The notes under the pieces: model-generated
The model's input: only the letters and a program-made list of their open reading frames with translations
Database searches by the model: none
Told to the model about the DNA's origin: nothing
Shown here: positions 30,063 to 37,479 of the stretch, in pieces
Numbering within the stretch: the stretch's first letter is position 1
Layout: the number at the start of each line of letters is the position of its first letter
Made by a program: the position numbers and the translations under genes
IMG/VR virus record: IMGVR_UViG_3300032093_000035
Location: 48,403-112,402 of that record
Origin: a virus
Length of the DNA: 64,000 nucleotides
Reading direction: 5' to 3' (one strand)

Positions 30063-30775
30063 ATTATTTCATTTGTTATGTTATCCCATTCAAAGTGCCA
30101 TGGTTCCTGTGCATAATTGTATCGTTCATTCAACACTGCTGCATTGAAGTAGTGAGTGTGACCATCGAAGTAGTGTCCGTATCCTGAATGAATATGCCCA
30201 CATACATGTATCTTGGGACGTATAGTTTCAATACGCTTTGCCAATAACTCACAACCTAAATGCTGACCTCTTCGGCCTTCTACATCATCCAAGAAACCCC
30301 AAGCAGGCCCATGTGTCACTAGTATATCAATGTTGTCAGGAATATCATTCCACTTTTGTTCCAACTCCCAACCATCGCGTGGCAAGTTGAATGCCCAATC
30401 ATAAAACCAAGGTTGCCATGGCGAACCATATATGCGAACATTTTCTTCTGGCATATCGCCATTTGCACCATCATTGTATACTCCTAACCAATCATCTTCT
30501 AGGTACTCGATAGTCTTGTAACCTGTTAGTATGCCTTTTGCCTCTTCAGGCGCATCTTGCATCCATCGGTCATGATTGCCGGCAATGAACACTTTGGTGT
30601 CATAGCTGTTAAGTTGATCCAACCACTTGAAGAACATCATCGCTTCAGTTGGACTATATCCTGATGTCATGAAGTCTCCGGCATGGATCAGAATATCGCC
30701 ACCTGGAAGATCTTTACTTAACAAGTCATGCTTTGCGTGGGTATCTGATATTAATGTTATTTTATATTTTGCCAT
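30050..30775 (-). CDS. Metallophosphoesterase (MPPED-like)
   Basis: A 241-aa calcineurin-type phosphoesterase: LISDTHAKHD (motif I, residues 8-17), ILIHAGDFMTSGY (motif II), VFIAGNHDRW (motif III), LVTHGPAWGFLDD (motif IV) and IHVCGHIHSGYG (motif V). All metal ligands are present. The ordering and the THGP-type motif recall MPPED1/2-like enzymes. Nucleotide or nucleic-acid phosphodiesterase activity is likely; the substrate is unknown. It is paired with a second, shorter enzyme 4 bp upstream. Confidence 0.85.
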   Translation of the reverse strand: MAKYKITLISDTHAKHDLLSKDLPGGDILIHAGDFMTSGYSPTEAMMFFKWLDQLNSYDTKVFIAGNHDRWMQDAPEEAKGILTGYKTIEYLEDDWLGVYNDGANGDMPEENVRIYGSPWQPWFYDWAFNLPRDGWELEQKWNDIPDNIDILVTHGPAWGFLDDVEGRRGQHLGCELLAKRIETIRPKIHVCGHIHSGYGHYFDGHTHYFNAAVLNERYNYAQEPWHFEWDNITNEIIWQR

Positions 30776-30779
30776 ATTC

Positions 30780-31298
30780 TTATCGTGTTATACCTAGGTC
30801 TTTAAGACTCTTTGGCGTGTAATTAACTTGTTCACAGGATACACAAATATATCGTCGGTCTACTCGGTTGAAAATAGTTCGACCAAATAGTTTAACTGGT
30901 ACCTCAACCACCTTTTCGTGTATGTGACCGTGTATGTTGTATTTAATACGATAATCCATTTCCATTGGGTGAACTGGGCAGTGTGTCAGGAAGATGCCTT
31001 TATACTGCACCATACCGGCAAGGTAGTCAACATGCTCTAACATTTTACGGGAGTGGTTGGGCTTGTCGTGGTTTCCTCCCACTACTATCTTGCGACCGTT
31101 AAGACGATCCAATATATCATAGTTCGCCTTTTCCATTGTTACATCCCCTAAAATATAGGTAATATCGCGTTTGTGTACCGTTTTGTTCCATTGCTGCGCG
31201 ATAAACTCGTCTTGTTCGCCTGCTGAGGCGAATCCTCGATGCTTTGCCATGTTCTCATGACCAAAGTGCAAGTCTGCTATGAATCGTACTGTACTCAT
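30780..31298 (-). CDS. Metallophosphoesterase (short form)
   Basis: A 172-aa phosphoesterase with FIADLHFGHENM (motif I), TYILGDVTM (II), KIVVGGNHDKP (III), FLTHCPVHP (IV) and YNIHGHIHEK (V). The short length and motif style match the small phage and bacterial enzymes of this superfamily. It lies in one transcript with 30050-30775 from a promoter carrying TTATATTAA and TTAGGATG. Substrate unknown. Confidence 0.85.
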   Translation of the reverse strand: MSTVRFIADLHFGHENMAKHRGFASAGEQDEFIAQQWNKTVHKRDITYILGDVTMEKANYDILDRLNGRKIVVGGNHDKPNHSRKMLEHVDYLAGMVQYKGIFLTHCPVHPMEMDYRIKYNIHGHIHEKVVEVPVKLFGRTIFNRVDRRYICVSCEQVNYTPKSLKDLGITR

Positions 31299-31343
31299 TT
31301 TCTTTTTCTTTAATATAAGAATAAAAAATGAAACATCCTAATA

Positions 31344-33326
31344 TTATCTGAACAATGTTACATGCCCGTGCAACATGGACTTTCCATCTGTGTCAGGATC
31401 GCCATACGTAACCATGTAGAAATAAACTCCATCTTGGCACATCCTGCCTTGATATGTTCCATCCCATCCTGCATTTGCATCATACGACTGCCAAATGAGT
31501 TGTCCCCAACGATTATAGATAGTGAGCTCGAACTCATACGGATCGAAGCCAGAAGTAAAAACGGGTTGCCACATGTTGTTATATTCATCGCCATCCGGTG
31601 TAAACGTGTTAGGAATGAATATCAAAGTCTCTGGACATTGTGATACAGTTACCGATGCAGTCTGAGTATTAGATATGCACCCATTTGCATAATATGTTAC
31701 AGATACCGTATTCACGCCTTCCATGCTCCACGTTATGGTTTCATTCAATGTGTTTTGCTGGATTGTGTCACCCATCCATATCCATTCATAGTAACCACCA
31801 GGCGGCGTGCTTTGTGCACTCCAAGTTATGTTTGTTATATCTAACTCACATAATTCATAGAATGCATTATATGGCGTTATAGAATCTAATACTGGTGTCG
31901 GATACACTGTAATTTGTATGACCGTATCAAACACACAACCGCTTTGCTGATATTCATATGTTATCGAGTTGGTGCCAACTGCTATGCTAGGATCAAACTG
32001 TACTCCGGTTACTCCGATTCCTGTGAATTGTCCTCCTATAGGTACTGCTGATAAATTAACAACATCATCATACTCACACAAAGGCGCCTGTGGTTGTATG
32101 ACAGGATCGATATTAAATATGAATAAATCAACTGCTTCAGTTAAACCGACGCACCCATTAAGCTCCGGCGTTACTTGCACTGCTCCTGGAATGAATCCTG
32201 GTGGTAATGCACTCCAATCCACCGTAATGCTATCTGTACCTTGTCCTGATGTGATAACACCAACCGCATCCCAAACAAATATAACTCCTGGTTGTGATGT
32301 TGTAACATAACTAGCTAGGTTTGATTGCCAACAAATTGTGTCTGATGACTGTATTGGAGTGACAACGGGAATTGCAGTTCCAGGTAACACAAACACAGTG
32401 TCTGGTCCAGGTCCGACTGCGCCATTACATGTAGACCAACCTGCATTGCAAATTGGATAAACAAATCGACAAGTATACTGTGCTCCAGCGGCTGGTGGTG
32501 TTACTGTGATTGAAGCTCCAGTTCCTATAGGTGCTGCTACTCCTACTTGGTACCAAGTTAATGTAGGTGTAACCGTAGGTCCGTCAGGAGTCCAACGCCA
32601 CGAATCATTGGTTGCGGTCCACGCAGTTGAGTTTCGTCCTGGCACGGCTACTGCTGCAGTACCTGTTGCATTGTGTATGGCTTCAACGGCAGTACCACCC
32701 GACCATTGCAGACAGGCAGGCTTGTTTTGTATATGGTTTTCAATCACATTGGTTGATTCGTATATTACTATGTGAAATGTTCCAAAGTTATTTGTGCATG
32801 AAAACATTGGTACTCCGATCCAACTCACTGTAAGTTTTCTACAAGGTGCAACTCCTGATACTTGATATCTTATTTGTCCACCTAGGCCAGGATGCCAATC
32901 CTGCCACGGTCCCATGATACAATTTCTAGGGACTAATGCATTTACCGTTGGTACTGTTTGGGATGTAAACGTAGTAGGTTGTGCTGGGCTAAATGATATC
33001 CATCCATTGGATCCTACGTAGAACTGAGTATAGGTTTGACCATAGAAACAAAACGTGAATCCTATATTAAAAGGACCTTGCTGTGAATCATCAGTCATTA
33101 CCAAATTAGTTCCTGTGTTAGTTTGTGCTGCATATGGAATGCTAGTAACTGCGTATGCTGTGGTTTGTTTTGGATTTGTCCCTGCTGCACATTGTGATAA
33201 ATCTGCGGTCAATGTTGTTGATGCAACGCCACACGGTAATGTCTGATCAGGACCTAATGCCGGACAATACTGAGAATTAACTGTGCTAGCAGCTAGCAGT
33301 ATTAAAAATGTAAATAAGTGTTTCAT
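31344..33326 (-). CDS. Secreted protein with T9SS type B sorting domain
   Basis: A 660-aa secreted protein. Signal peptide MKHLFTFLILLAASTVNSQ. Residues 20-240 are Cys-rich and form a beta domain (FTFCFYGQTYTQFYVGSNGW, LVPRNCIMGPWQDWHPG). Residues 240-560 are PKD/Ig-like repeats. The last 90 residues are a clear gliding-motility-type C-terminal domain: IFIPNTFTPDGDEYNNMWQP, FELTIYNRWGQLIWQ, WDGTYQGRMCQDGVYFYMVT. This signal sends Bacteroidota proteins through the type IX secretion system to the cell surface. No phage-structural motif is present. It could alter adsorption or gliding of infected cells, or be a captured host gene. Confidence 0.85.
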   Translation of the reverse strand: MKHLFTFLILLAASTVNSQYCPALGPDQTLPCGVASTTLTADLSQCAAGTNPKQTTAYAVTSIPYAAQTNTGTNLVMTDDSQQGPFNIGFTFCFYGQTYTQFYVGSNGWISFSPAQPTTFTSQTVPTVNALVPRNCIMGPWQDWHPGLGGQIRYQVSGVAPCRKLTVSWIGVPMFSCTNNFGTFHIVIYESTNVIENHIQNKPACLQWSGGTAVEAIHNATGTAAVAVPGRNSTAWTATNDSWRWTPDGPTVTPTLTWYQVGVAAPIGTGASITVTPPAAGAQYTCRFVYPICNAGWSTCNGAVGPGPDTVFVLPGTAIPVVTPIQSSDTICWQSNLASYVTTSQPGVIFVWDAVGVITSGQGTDSITVDWSALPPGFIPGAVQVTPELNGCVGLTEAVDLFIFNIDPVIQPQAPLCEYDDVVNLSAVPIGGQFTGIGVTGVQFDPSIAVGTNSITYEYQQSGCVFDTVIQITVYPTPVLDSITPYNAFYELCELDITNITWSAQSTPPGGYYEWIWMGDTIQQNTLNETITWSMEGVNTVSVTYYANGCISNTQTASVTVSQCPETLIFIPNTFTPDGDEYNNMWQPVFTSGFDPYEFELTIYNRWGQLIWQSYDANAGWDGTYQGRMCQDGVYFYMVTYGDPDTDGKSMLHGHVTLFR

Positions 33327-33354
33327 GGTAACCTTTTAAATAAATATGTAAAGT

Positions 33355-33389
33355 AAAAAAGCCCCGGAGTATTACACTGCGAGGCTTTA
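33355..33389 (-). terminator. Leftward terminator of the 33.4-kb RNA
   Basis: Minus-strand hairpin AAAGCCTCG ... CGGGGCTTT followed by T residues. It lies between the secreted-protein promoter and the structured RNA, so it ends the RNA. Confidence 0.75.
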
Positions 33390-33600
33390 AATGTGTCAAG
33401 TTATCTGAGTGATAAGGAGTATAGACAATGTCAACGACTACGTCACTGTCAAAGACCTTCCTTGCAGCAAAGGCAAAGTCAAAAACTAAGTCTCGGTTTG
33501 TTAGCCAATTATCTTCTCGAGTAACCTGTCTAACGGTTGAGTTCTATCTCAGTTTTAAGTTTGCAAGGAAGCGGTAGTTTCTGAAGCGTAATCAACGCGA
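33390..33600 (-). ncRNA. Candidate structured non-coding RNA
   Basis: There is no credible leftward gene between the terminators at 33355 and 33661. On the minus strand CTTCCTTGCA (ending near 33567) pairs perfectly with TGCAAGGAAG (near 33461-33470), and inside it AAAACTGAG pairs with CTTAGTTTT over nine positions with one G-U. Further small hairpins (AACC..GGTT, CTCG..CGAG, TTATC..GATAA) follow. Nested long-range stems plus a strong terminator suggest a stable RNA. It neighbours the tRNA cluster. A rightward 49-aa frame with a good ribosome-binding site overlaps (see findings). Confidence 0.5.
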
Positions 33601-33660
33601 ATTAATGTAGTTTATACAATATCTTGCTATATCTATATGAAAACCCTACCACCCTGATAC

Positions 33661-33695
33661 AAAAAGAAAGGGCTTTGGCTTGTGCTTCCGCCCTA
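33661..33695 (-). terminator. Terminator after the 306-aa gene
   Basis: Minus-strand AGGGC ... GCCCT hairpin followed by TTCTTTTT, just downstream of the gene ending at 33707. Confidence 0.65.
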
Positions 33696-33706
33696 ACTTA
33701 CCTTGA

Positions 33707-34627
33707 TTATTTTGATTCTTTTGCGATGAACATATCAATTACTGGCTGGAATCTTTCCGGCACTGATATACGCCATGATGCGATATCATTGATTTGTTTT
33801 TCCAATTGTTCTTGGAACTCAAATTTAGCTTTCTTTTCAGCCGCATACCATTGTTCTTTAAGAGTTTCAAACTCTGCCCAAACTGTATTGTTATGTGCCG
33901 TAGCCGTAGCCATTTCATCTGCATTCGCTCGGGCGATACGAGCATTCTCAGCCGTAACTAGGTTTTTAACCTTGGCTTTGAAATAATTAACTCGCTGTTC
34001 GAATTCACGGTGCATTGCTGCCAATTCTTCATGAATTTGAGCCAATGATGCCGGAGTGTGATGACAATGAACTTCTACTGGAGTCTTTTCTCCTTCTTTT
34101 ACAGTAATCCATTCTAGAGATTTCATGTTAGGCAATTCTATGCGTAACGCGTCTAATTCTCCACCTCGGTGAATAAATTGACCTATATGACTTGCATACG
34201 CCTCAGCTTCTAGGTATTCATTGTATTCAGCAACTGAAAGTTGATCCCATCCCCAAGACTCATCAACTTGATCAATTTGATTATTATATTTTAATTCCGC
34301 GCGCTCTGGGAATGCAACTTGGTTTGTATAATCAAACTCCATGTTGCGTGTTACTTTAAGCATGGCATCCTTTGCACGGATATTCTCCATAAGGAATGCC
34401 TGAGTTGCGCTTAAGCGAGCTTTCTCTTGAAGCAATGCAACGATATCGGTTGGAATCGGATTAGCTGGTTGCTGAGTATACGTCTTGCCGTTAACAGTCA
34501 CCGTCTTAGATGCATTGTTAATAATAGACAACCGATCCTTGATGTCACGCACTCTTTGGTTGCAAAGGTTGCTTACTGATTGAGCTTGTGATAGAGATAA
34601 TCCGGTTGTTGCTAATGAATGTTTCAT
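33707..34627 (-). CDS. Long helical hypothetical protein
   Basis: A 306-aa, mainly alpha-helical protein. It starts MKHSLATTGLSLSQAQSVSN, has helical blocks with LQEKARLSATQAFLMENIRA, a His-containing turn (VEVHCHHTP) near residue 185, and a C-terminal coiled coil (EFETLKEQWYAAEKKAKFEF). I recognise the style from phage proteins of unknown role but not a named family. It lies directly downstream of the tRNA cluster and is followed by a terminator. Confidence 0.7.
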   Translation of the reverse strand: MKHSLATTGLSLSQAQSVSNLCNQRVRDIKDRLSIINNASKTVTVNGKTYTQQPANPIPTDIVALLQEKARLSATQAFLMENIRAKDAMLKVTRNMEFDYTNQVAFPERAELKYNNQIDQVDESWGWDQLSVAEYNEYLEAEAYASHIGQFIHRGGELDALRIELPNMKSLEWITVKEGEKTPVEVHCHHTPASLAQIHEELAAMHREFEQRVNYFKAKVKNLVTAENARIARANADEMATATAHNNTVWAEFETLKEQWYAAEKKAKFEFQEQLEKQINDIASWRISVPERFQPVIDMFIAKESK

Positions 34628-34706
34628 GTTTTCCTTGTTTAATTGTTTAACTTAATTAATAATAAGATACTTAATTCTAATTTCCAAATGTTTTTTAAAC
34701 TTTTTG

Positions 34707-34780
34707 CACGCCTGGATGGATTCGAACCACCAACACTCGGATTTGGAATCCGATGCTCTACCAATTGGAGCTACAGACGC
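34707..34780 (-). tRNA. tRNA-Trp (CCA)
   Basis: Cloverleaf complete: acceptor GCGTCTG/CAGGCGT, D-arm GCTC..GAGC, anticodon stem CGGAT-TCCG with loop TTCCAAA, T-arm GGTGG TTCGAAT CCATC. Discriminator G; CCA not encoded. Confidence 0.9.
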
Positions 34781-34786
34781 ATTTTG

Positions 34787-34924
34787 TAGTCAGGACAGGA
34801 TTCGAACCTGTGTCTTTTGTTTCGGCCATGCGAGCTCATCTGCATGCTTAGGCTTTTTGTCTTCTCGGCTCCGGAACCTTACGACTGTAGCGTCACCTGA
34901 TTGGCTACCAATTGCCACCTGACT
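34787..34924 (-). tRNA. tRNA-like RNA with oversized central region
   Basis: Acceptor stem AGTCAGG/CCTGACT is a perfect 7 bp, T-arm ACAGG TTCGAAT CCTGT is perfect, and a D-arm GGC AATTGGTA GCC is present, but 138 nt lie between the ends and about 89 nt separate the D- and T-arms. A possible anticodon arm TGACG CTACAGT CGTAA has one mismatch and would read ACA. A hairpin GGTT CCGG AGCC and a CATGC/GCATG stem fill the rest. It may be an intron-containing, extended or decayed tRNA; I cannot fix an anticodon. Confidence 0.55.
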
Positions 34925-34935
34925 AACCGTTAAAA

Positions 34936-35142
34936 TTAATACTCTCGGCCCTCGAACAACTTAATCAATCGGTAATGCCATTCTGCAGGAAAATCTGCGA
35001 GTCTGGAACTACTCTTTGCTTGTTGATGTGCCTCTTTTCTTGTCGTCGCCTCTACTATACGGTAGGGCGCTTGGTATCCATTTCTGTGACACCATTCCAC
35101 TCTCCAAAGTGGATACTGTGCTTGCGCTTTCATAATGATCAA
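34936..35142 (-). CDS. Small hypothetical protein in the tRNA cluster
   Basis: A 68-aa protein (MIIMKAQAQYPLWRVEWCHR) with a strand-helix pattern containing RIVEATTRKEAHQQAK, a layout common among small phage proteins. It is the only gene between the tRNAs. The start may be at the second ATG, three codons in. Function unknown. Confidence 0.6.
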   Translation of the reverse strand: MIIMKAQAQYPLWRVEWCHRNGYQAPYRIVEATTRKEAHQQAKSSSRLADFPAEWHYRLIKLFEGREY

Positions 35143-35195
35143 TGATCATTGTCAGCCATAAGAATTGAGCATGTTACCCTTGTTTATTAATTTAG

Positions 35196-35278
35196 TACTC
35201 GGAGCGGGACTTGAACCCGCACGACCAATTGGCCAACAGATTTTAAGTCTGTCGTGTCTACCATTCCACCACCCAAGC
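35196..35278 (-). tRNA. tRNA-Leu (UAA)
   Basis: Acceptor GCTTGGG/TCCGAGT with wobbles, class II D-arm (TGGTGGAATGGTAGACAC), anticodon stem ACAGA/TCTGT with loop CTTAAAA, long variable arm of about 15 nt, T-arm GCGGG TTCAAGT CCCGC. Discriminator A. Confidence 0.9.
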
Positions 35279-35350
35279 AAGTGCCTGTCTTTCCAGGCTG
35301 TACAACAAGGATATTCTTTGCGCATTAAGGACTCTCTTGTGCTTCCTTTG

Positions 35351-35424
35351 TACTCCTAGCAGGACTCGAACCTGCAACGCCTAGATCCTAAATCTAGTGT
35401 GTCTACCAATTCCACCATAGAAGC
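35351..35424 (-). tRNA. tRNA-Leu (UAG) with short variable loop
   Basis: Acceptor GCTTCTA/TAGGAGT, Leu-type D-arm (TGGTGGAATTGGTAGACAC), anticodon stem CTAGA/TCTAG with loop TTTAGGA, then only GCGTT before the T-arm GCAGG TTCGAGT CCTGC. The total is 74 nt where class II tRNA-Leu is usually over 80. Confidence 0.85.
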
Positions 35425-35480
35425 TTGAGCGTAGTGGGACTGCAGATCCCTGAGGCTCCTACGCAAGTTGTTCCTCTTTA

Positions 35481-35560
35481 TGCCGGCGCCGCTCCCTGCA
35501 CGGGACTTGTACTTTGTCCTATTAAGCGTTTATGCAAAAGACACATCCTGGTACGCCGAC
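35481..35560 (-). other. tRNA-sized stem structure, not a canonical tRNA
   Basis: GTCGGCG and CGCCGGC form a perfect 7-bp closing stem over 80 nt, followed by an unpaired A, as in a tRNA acceptor. Inside, TCCC GTGCA GGGA makes a hairpin in the T-arm position, but the T-loop and D-loop consensus bases are missing. Confidence 0.35.
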
Positions 35561-35598
35561 CTGGGTAACCCAAATCCAATGCGTGATGTGTACTTTAG

Positions 35599-35670
35599 TA
35601 GTCCCACGGAGAATCGAACTCCGATTTCTAGGATGAAAACCTAACGTCCTAACCGTTAGACGATGGGACC
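35599..35670 (-). tRNA. tRNA-Glu (UUC)
   Basis: Acceptor GGTCCCA/TGGGACT, anticodon stem TTAGG/CCTAG with loop TTTTCAT, T-arm CGGAG TTCGATT CTCCG. Discriminator A; CCA not encoded. Confidence 0.9.
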
Positions 35671-35715
35671 ATAAATAAGAATGGCGTTTAAACCTTGCGT
35701 ACCAGCTACCATTCT

Positions 35716-35874
35716 TTATTCTTTACTTCCTGAGTGTATCAAAAAGTCTCGATACTCGTCATTCTCCAATTCACATAACCGATCCAAGCAAGCATCATAC
35801 GAGCCGGTTTTCAATATGCGGCCGGTGTAATCAACCAATAGCCAAACATCAGGACCAAATTTGATAATTTCCAT
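35716..35874 (-). CDS. Small hypothetical protein (52 aa)
   Basis: A 52-aa acidic frame, MEIIKFGPDVWLLVDYTGRI then ACLDRLCELENDEYRDFLIH. It has a middle-type promoter (TTATATTTATAT and GATTAGGAC) and an AAAGAGATGG leader. An AAGAATGG/CCATTCTT hairpin follows it, before tRNA-Glu. Function unknown. Confidence 0.6.
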   Translation of the reverse strand: MEIIKFGPDVWLLVDYTGRILKTGSYDACLDRLCELENDEYRDFLIHSGSKE

Positions 35875-35920
35875 CTCTTTATTTTTATAATATAAATATA
35901 AGAAATAAAAACCAAAAGTC

Positions 35921-36322
35921 CTAATCTTTCTGCAACATTTTTTCTACTCGATTGCGAGCCTTCTCACCTAATGGTATTGGATGACCTTCTTCATCGATAT
36001 GCACGAACTTGATGTGTGTGCGAAGCACTATAACCTGATTGCCCGTGTATACATTGTGTGCTCTGGCTTCCATGTACAGGTTGATGGATGAGTTACCTAT
36101 TGCTTGTGGCTGACCATATATCTTAAGTAGTTGGCCTTCCCGGGCTGGCTTCTCAAAATTGCATTTGTCAATGCTAACCGTAACCATACGGGGTGTATCA
36201 CAAAGTTGCATTGAGTAGCCGGCTGCAGCTGCATCGATCCAAGCCAACAGCTTTCCTCCGAACAGGTTGCCATGAAACCCTAGGTCGGATTTCTTGATTG
36301 GGTGTGTGTTTAGTAATTCCAT
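35921..36322 (-). CDS. Acyl-CoA thioesterase-like hotdog protein
   Basis: A 133-aa protein starting MELLNTHPIKKSDLGFHGNL. It has the YciA/Acot hotdog signature: GFHGNLFGGKLLAWIDAAAA (the N..GG..L..D motif, residues 15-35), RMVTVSIDKCNFEKPAREG (substrate strand) and YMEARAH. It would hydrolyse acyl-CoA thioesters in the cytoplasm. Its ATG shares a base with the stop of the acetyltransferase gene upstream (TAATG), so the two are coupled. A host-derived metabolic gene is likely. Confidence 0.8.
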   Translation of the reverse strand: MELLNTHPIKKSDLGFHGNLFGGKLLAWIDAAAAGYSMQLCDTPRMVTVSIDKCNFEKPAREGQLLKIYGQPQAIGNSSINLYMEARAHNVYTGNQVIVLRTHIKFVHIDEEGHPIPLGEKARNRVEKMLQKD

Positions 36323-36651
36323 TATTCCACTGTTTTCTCTACGTATGTGCAAGTCTCACCTGCATCAAATCCTTTTTCTAATAGCAAGGGCAGGGAAGCT
36401 GGCTTGCACCAAGCATACACCAAGTACCCTTTGAATCTTTGCTGCACATACTCCCAACGGGCGTCCCACAGCATTCGAAAGATTCCTTTGCGACGATGGT
36501 CTTCATGTACCCAAGCATCTAGGAACTTGATGCGTTGTGTTTCTTCTCGTTCCATGTAGATGTGTCCTACAATGTCTCCGTTTACCATGGCGATCCAGGT
36601 TTCAAGTCGTTGAGCATTGCTTTTAAGATGTACTATTTTAATGTCTTCCAT
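36322..36651 (-). CDS. GNAT-family acetyltransferase
   Basis: A 109-aa GNAT-like protein: strand IAMVNGDIVGHIYMERE, then FLDAWVHEDHRRKGIFRMLW with the R-R-K-G-I acetyl-CoA loop near residue 55, and a final GFDAGETCTYVEK strand. The family acetylates amines on proteins, small molecules or antibiotics; the substrate is unknown. It lies 3 bp downstream of the ABC membrane gene and is coupled to the thioesterase. Confidence 0.75.
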   Translation of the reverse strand: MEDIKIVHLKSNAQRLETWIAMVNGDIVGHIYMEREETQRIKFLDAWVHEDHRRKGIFRMLWDARWEYVQQRFKGYLVYAWCKPASLPLLLEKGFDAGETCTYVEKTVE

Positions 36652-36654
36652 AAG

Positions 36655-37479
36655 TTAATGTATTCGTTTTAATATGTCACTTAATCGGCTATACATTTCT
36701 ACTGCTATCGGTACTGACATCAGTGCAATAAGAAAATTGTTTACATACGAGTATACTGTAATCACACTACCAATTGTAACATGTTGGGTTGTAAGTACCA
36801 ACACTATGATCGACGCAAACAAAAATATGTTTTTAATCATCATGATGAGAAACCAATTCTTTCCTTGCAGAGTTGATTGGAATATCTCTAGTTGGCGCCG
36901 GCGATTAAAAAACAGCACTGAGGCATCATATCCAGCTTGTATAGCGTCTCCTTTGCGTTCATAATGTGTGTTCCTCAGTTTGATTGCCTGCTTTATTTTG
37001 CTGTATAGTAAGGTTACAGCAGCAAGTATCATCACGAATGCAATACTAACCAACACACCAACCTGCCAATTTTCTGAGTAAATAAACCCGATGGATCCTA
37101 CGATTGTAACAATGGTTGCGATATAGTAATGCACATATCCTTCCAATACATTAACAATATCATGGGCCATATCTGTTCTAGCAATTTTGGTTGATGCATC
37201 ATGATGCGGTTGCCGCAGAAATCGAAACACGATGCTGTTGTATATTCGAGTGTACACTTTGGTATCATACACCATTCGTTTATAATTAAAAAATGCAGAT
37301 AAGAAATATGAGGTTCCTAACAGCACCAACCAATGCCATGTGCCACTCATCAGGCCGTCAATGCTTTTACCAAGCAGAAATGGTGTTGCTAGATTAGACA
37401 GCTCGGTGACGAGCATGAACAAGTAAATGAATGATAGCTGGCGTCGATGCTGTTTGAATATCTCATAAATTTTATTCAT
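36655..37479 (-). CDS. ABC-exporter transmembrane domain without ATPase
   Basis: A 274-aa protein with about six membrane segments arranged like a type 1 ABC exporter membrane domain: QLSFIYLFMLVTELSNLATP with FLLGKSIDGLM at the first/second segment, FNYKRMVYDTKVYTRIYNSI in the first cytoplasmic loop, VGVLVSIAFVMILAAVTLLY, and a final ITVYSYVNNFLIALMSVPIA. It stops where the ATPase domain normally begins, and no separate ATPase was found in the window. Its start overlaps the tagged gene upstream by 8 bases. It may be a truncated host gene or an inhibitor. Confidence 0.75.
   Translation of the reverse strand: MNKIYEIFKQHRRQLSFIYLFMLVTELSNLATPFLLGKSIDGLMSGTWHWLVLLGTSYFLSAFFNYKRMVYDTKVYTRIYNSIVFRFLRQPHHDASTKIARTDMAHDIVNVLEGYVHYYIATIVTIVGSIGFIYSENWQVGVLVSIAFVMILAAVTLLYSKIKQAIKLRNTHYERKGDAIQAGYDASVLFFNRRRQLEIFQSTLQGKNWFLIMMIKNIFLFASIIVLVLTTQHVTIGSVITVYSYVNNFLIALMSVPIAVEMYSRLSDILKRIH

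Noticed and set aside
33390-33600. tmRNA, RNase P RNA or 6S RNA identity for the structured RNA
   Set aside because: No tRNA-like ends, tag frame, conserved P4 core or long open bulge was seen.
34704-34922. Plus-strand frame of 72 codons (MHAWMDSNHQHSDLESDALP start)
   Set aside because: It is the antisense of tRNA-Trp and of the tRNA-like element; frames of this look are a known artefact of tRNA genes.
35165-35359. Plus-strand frame of 64 codons (GAGLEPARP style)
   Set aside because: Antisense of tRNA-Leu (UAA), another typical tRNA shadow.
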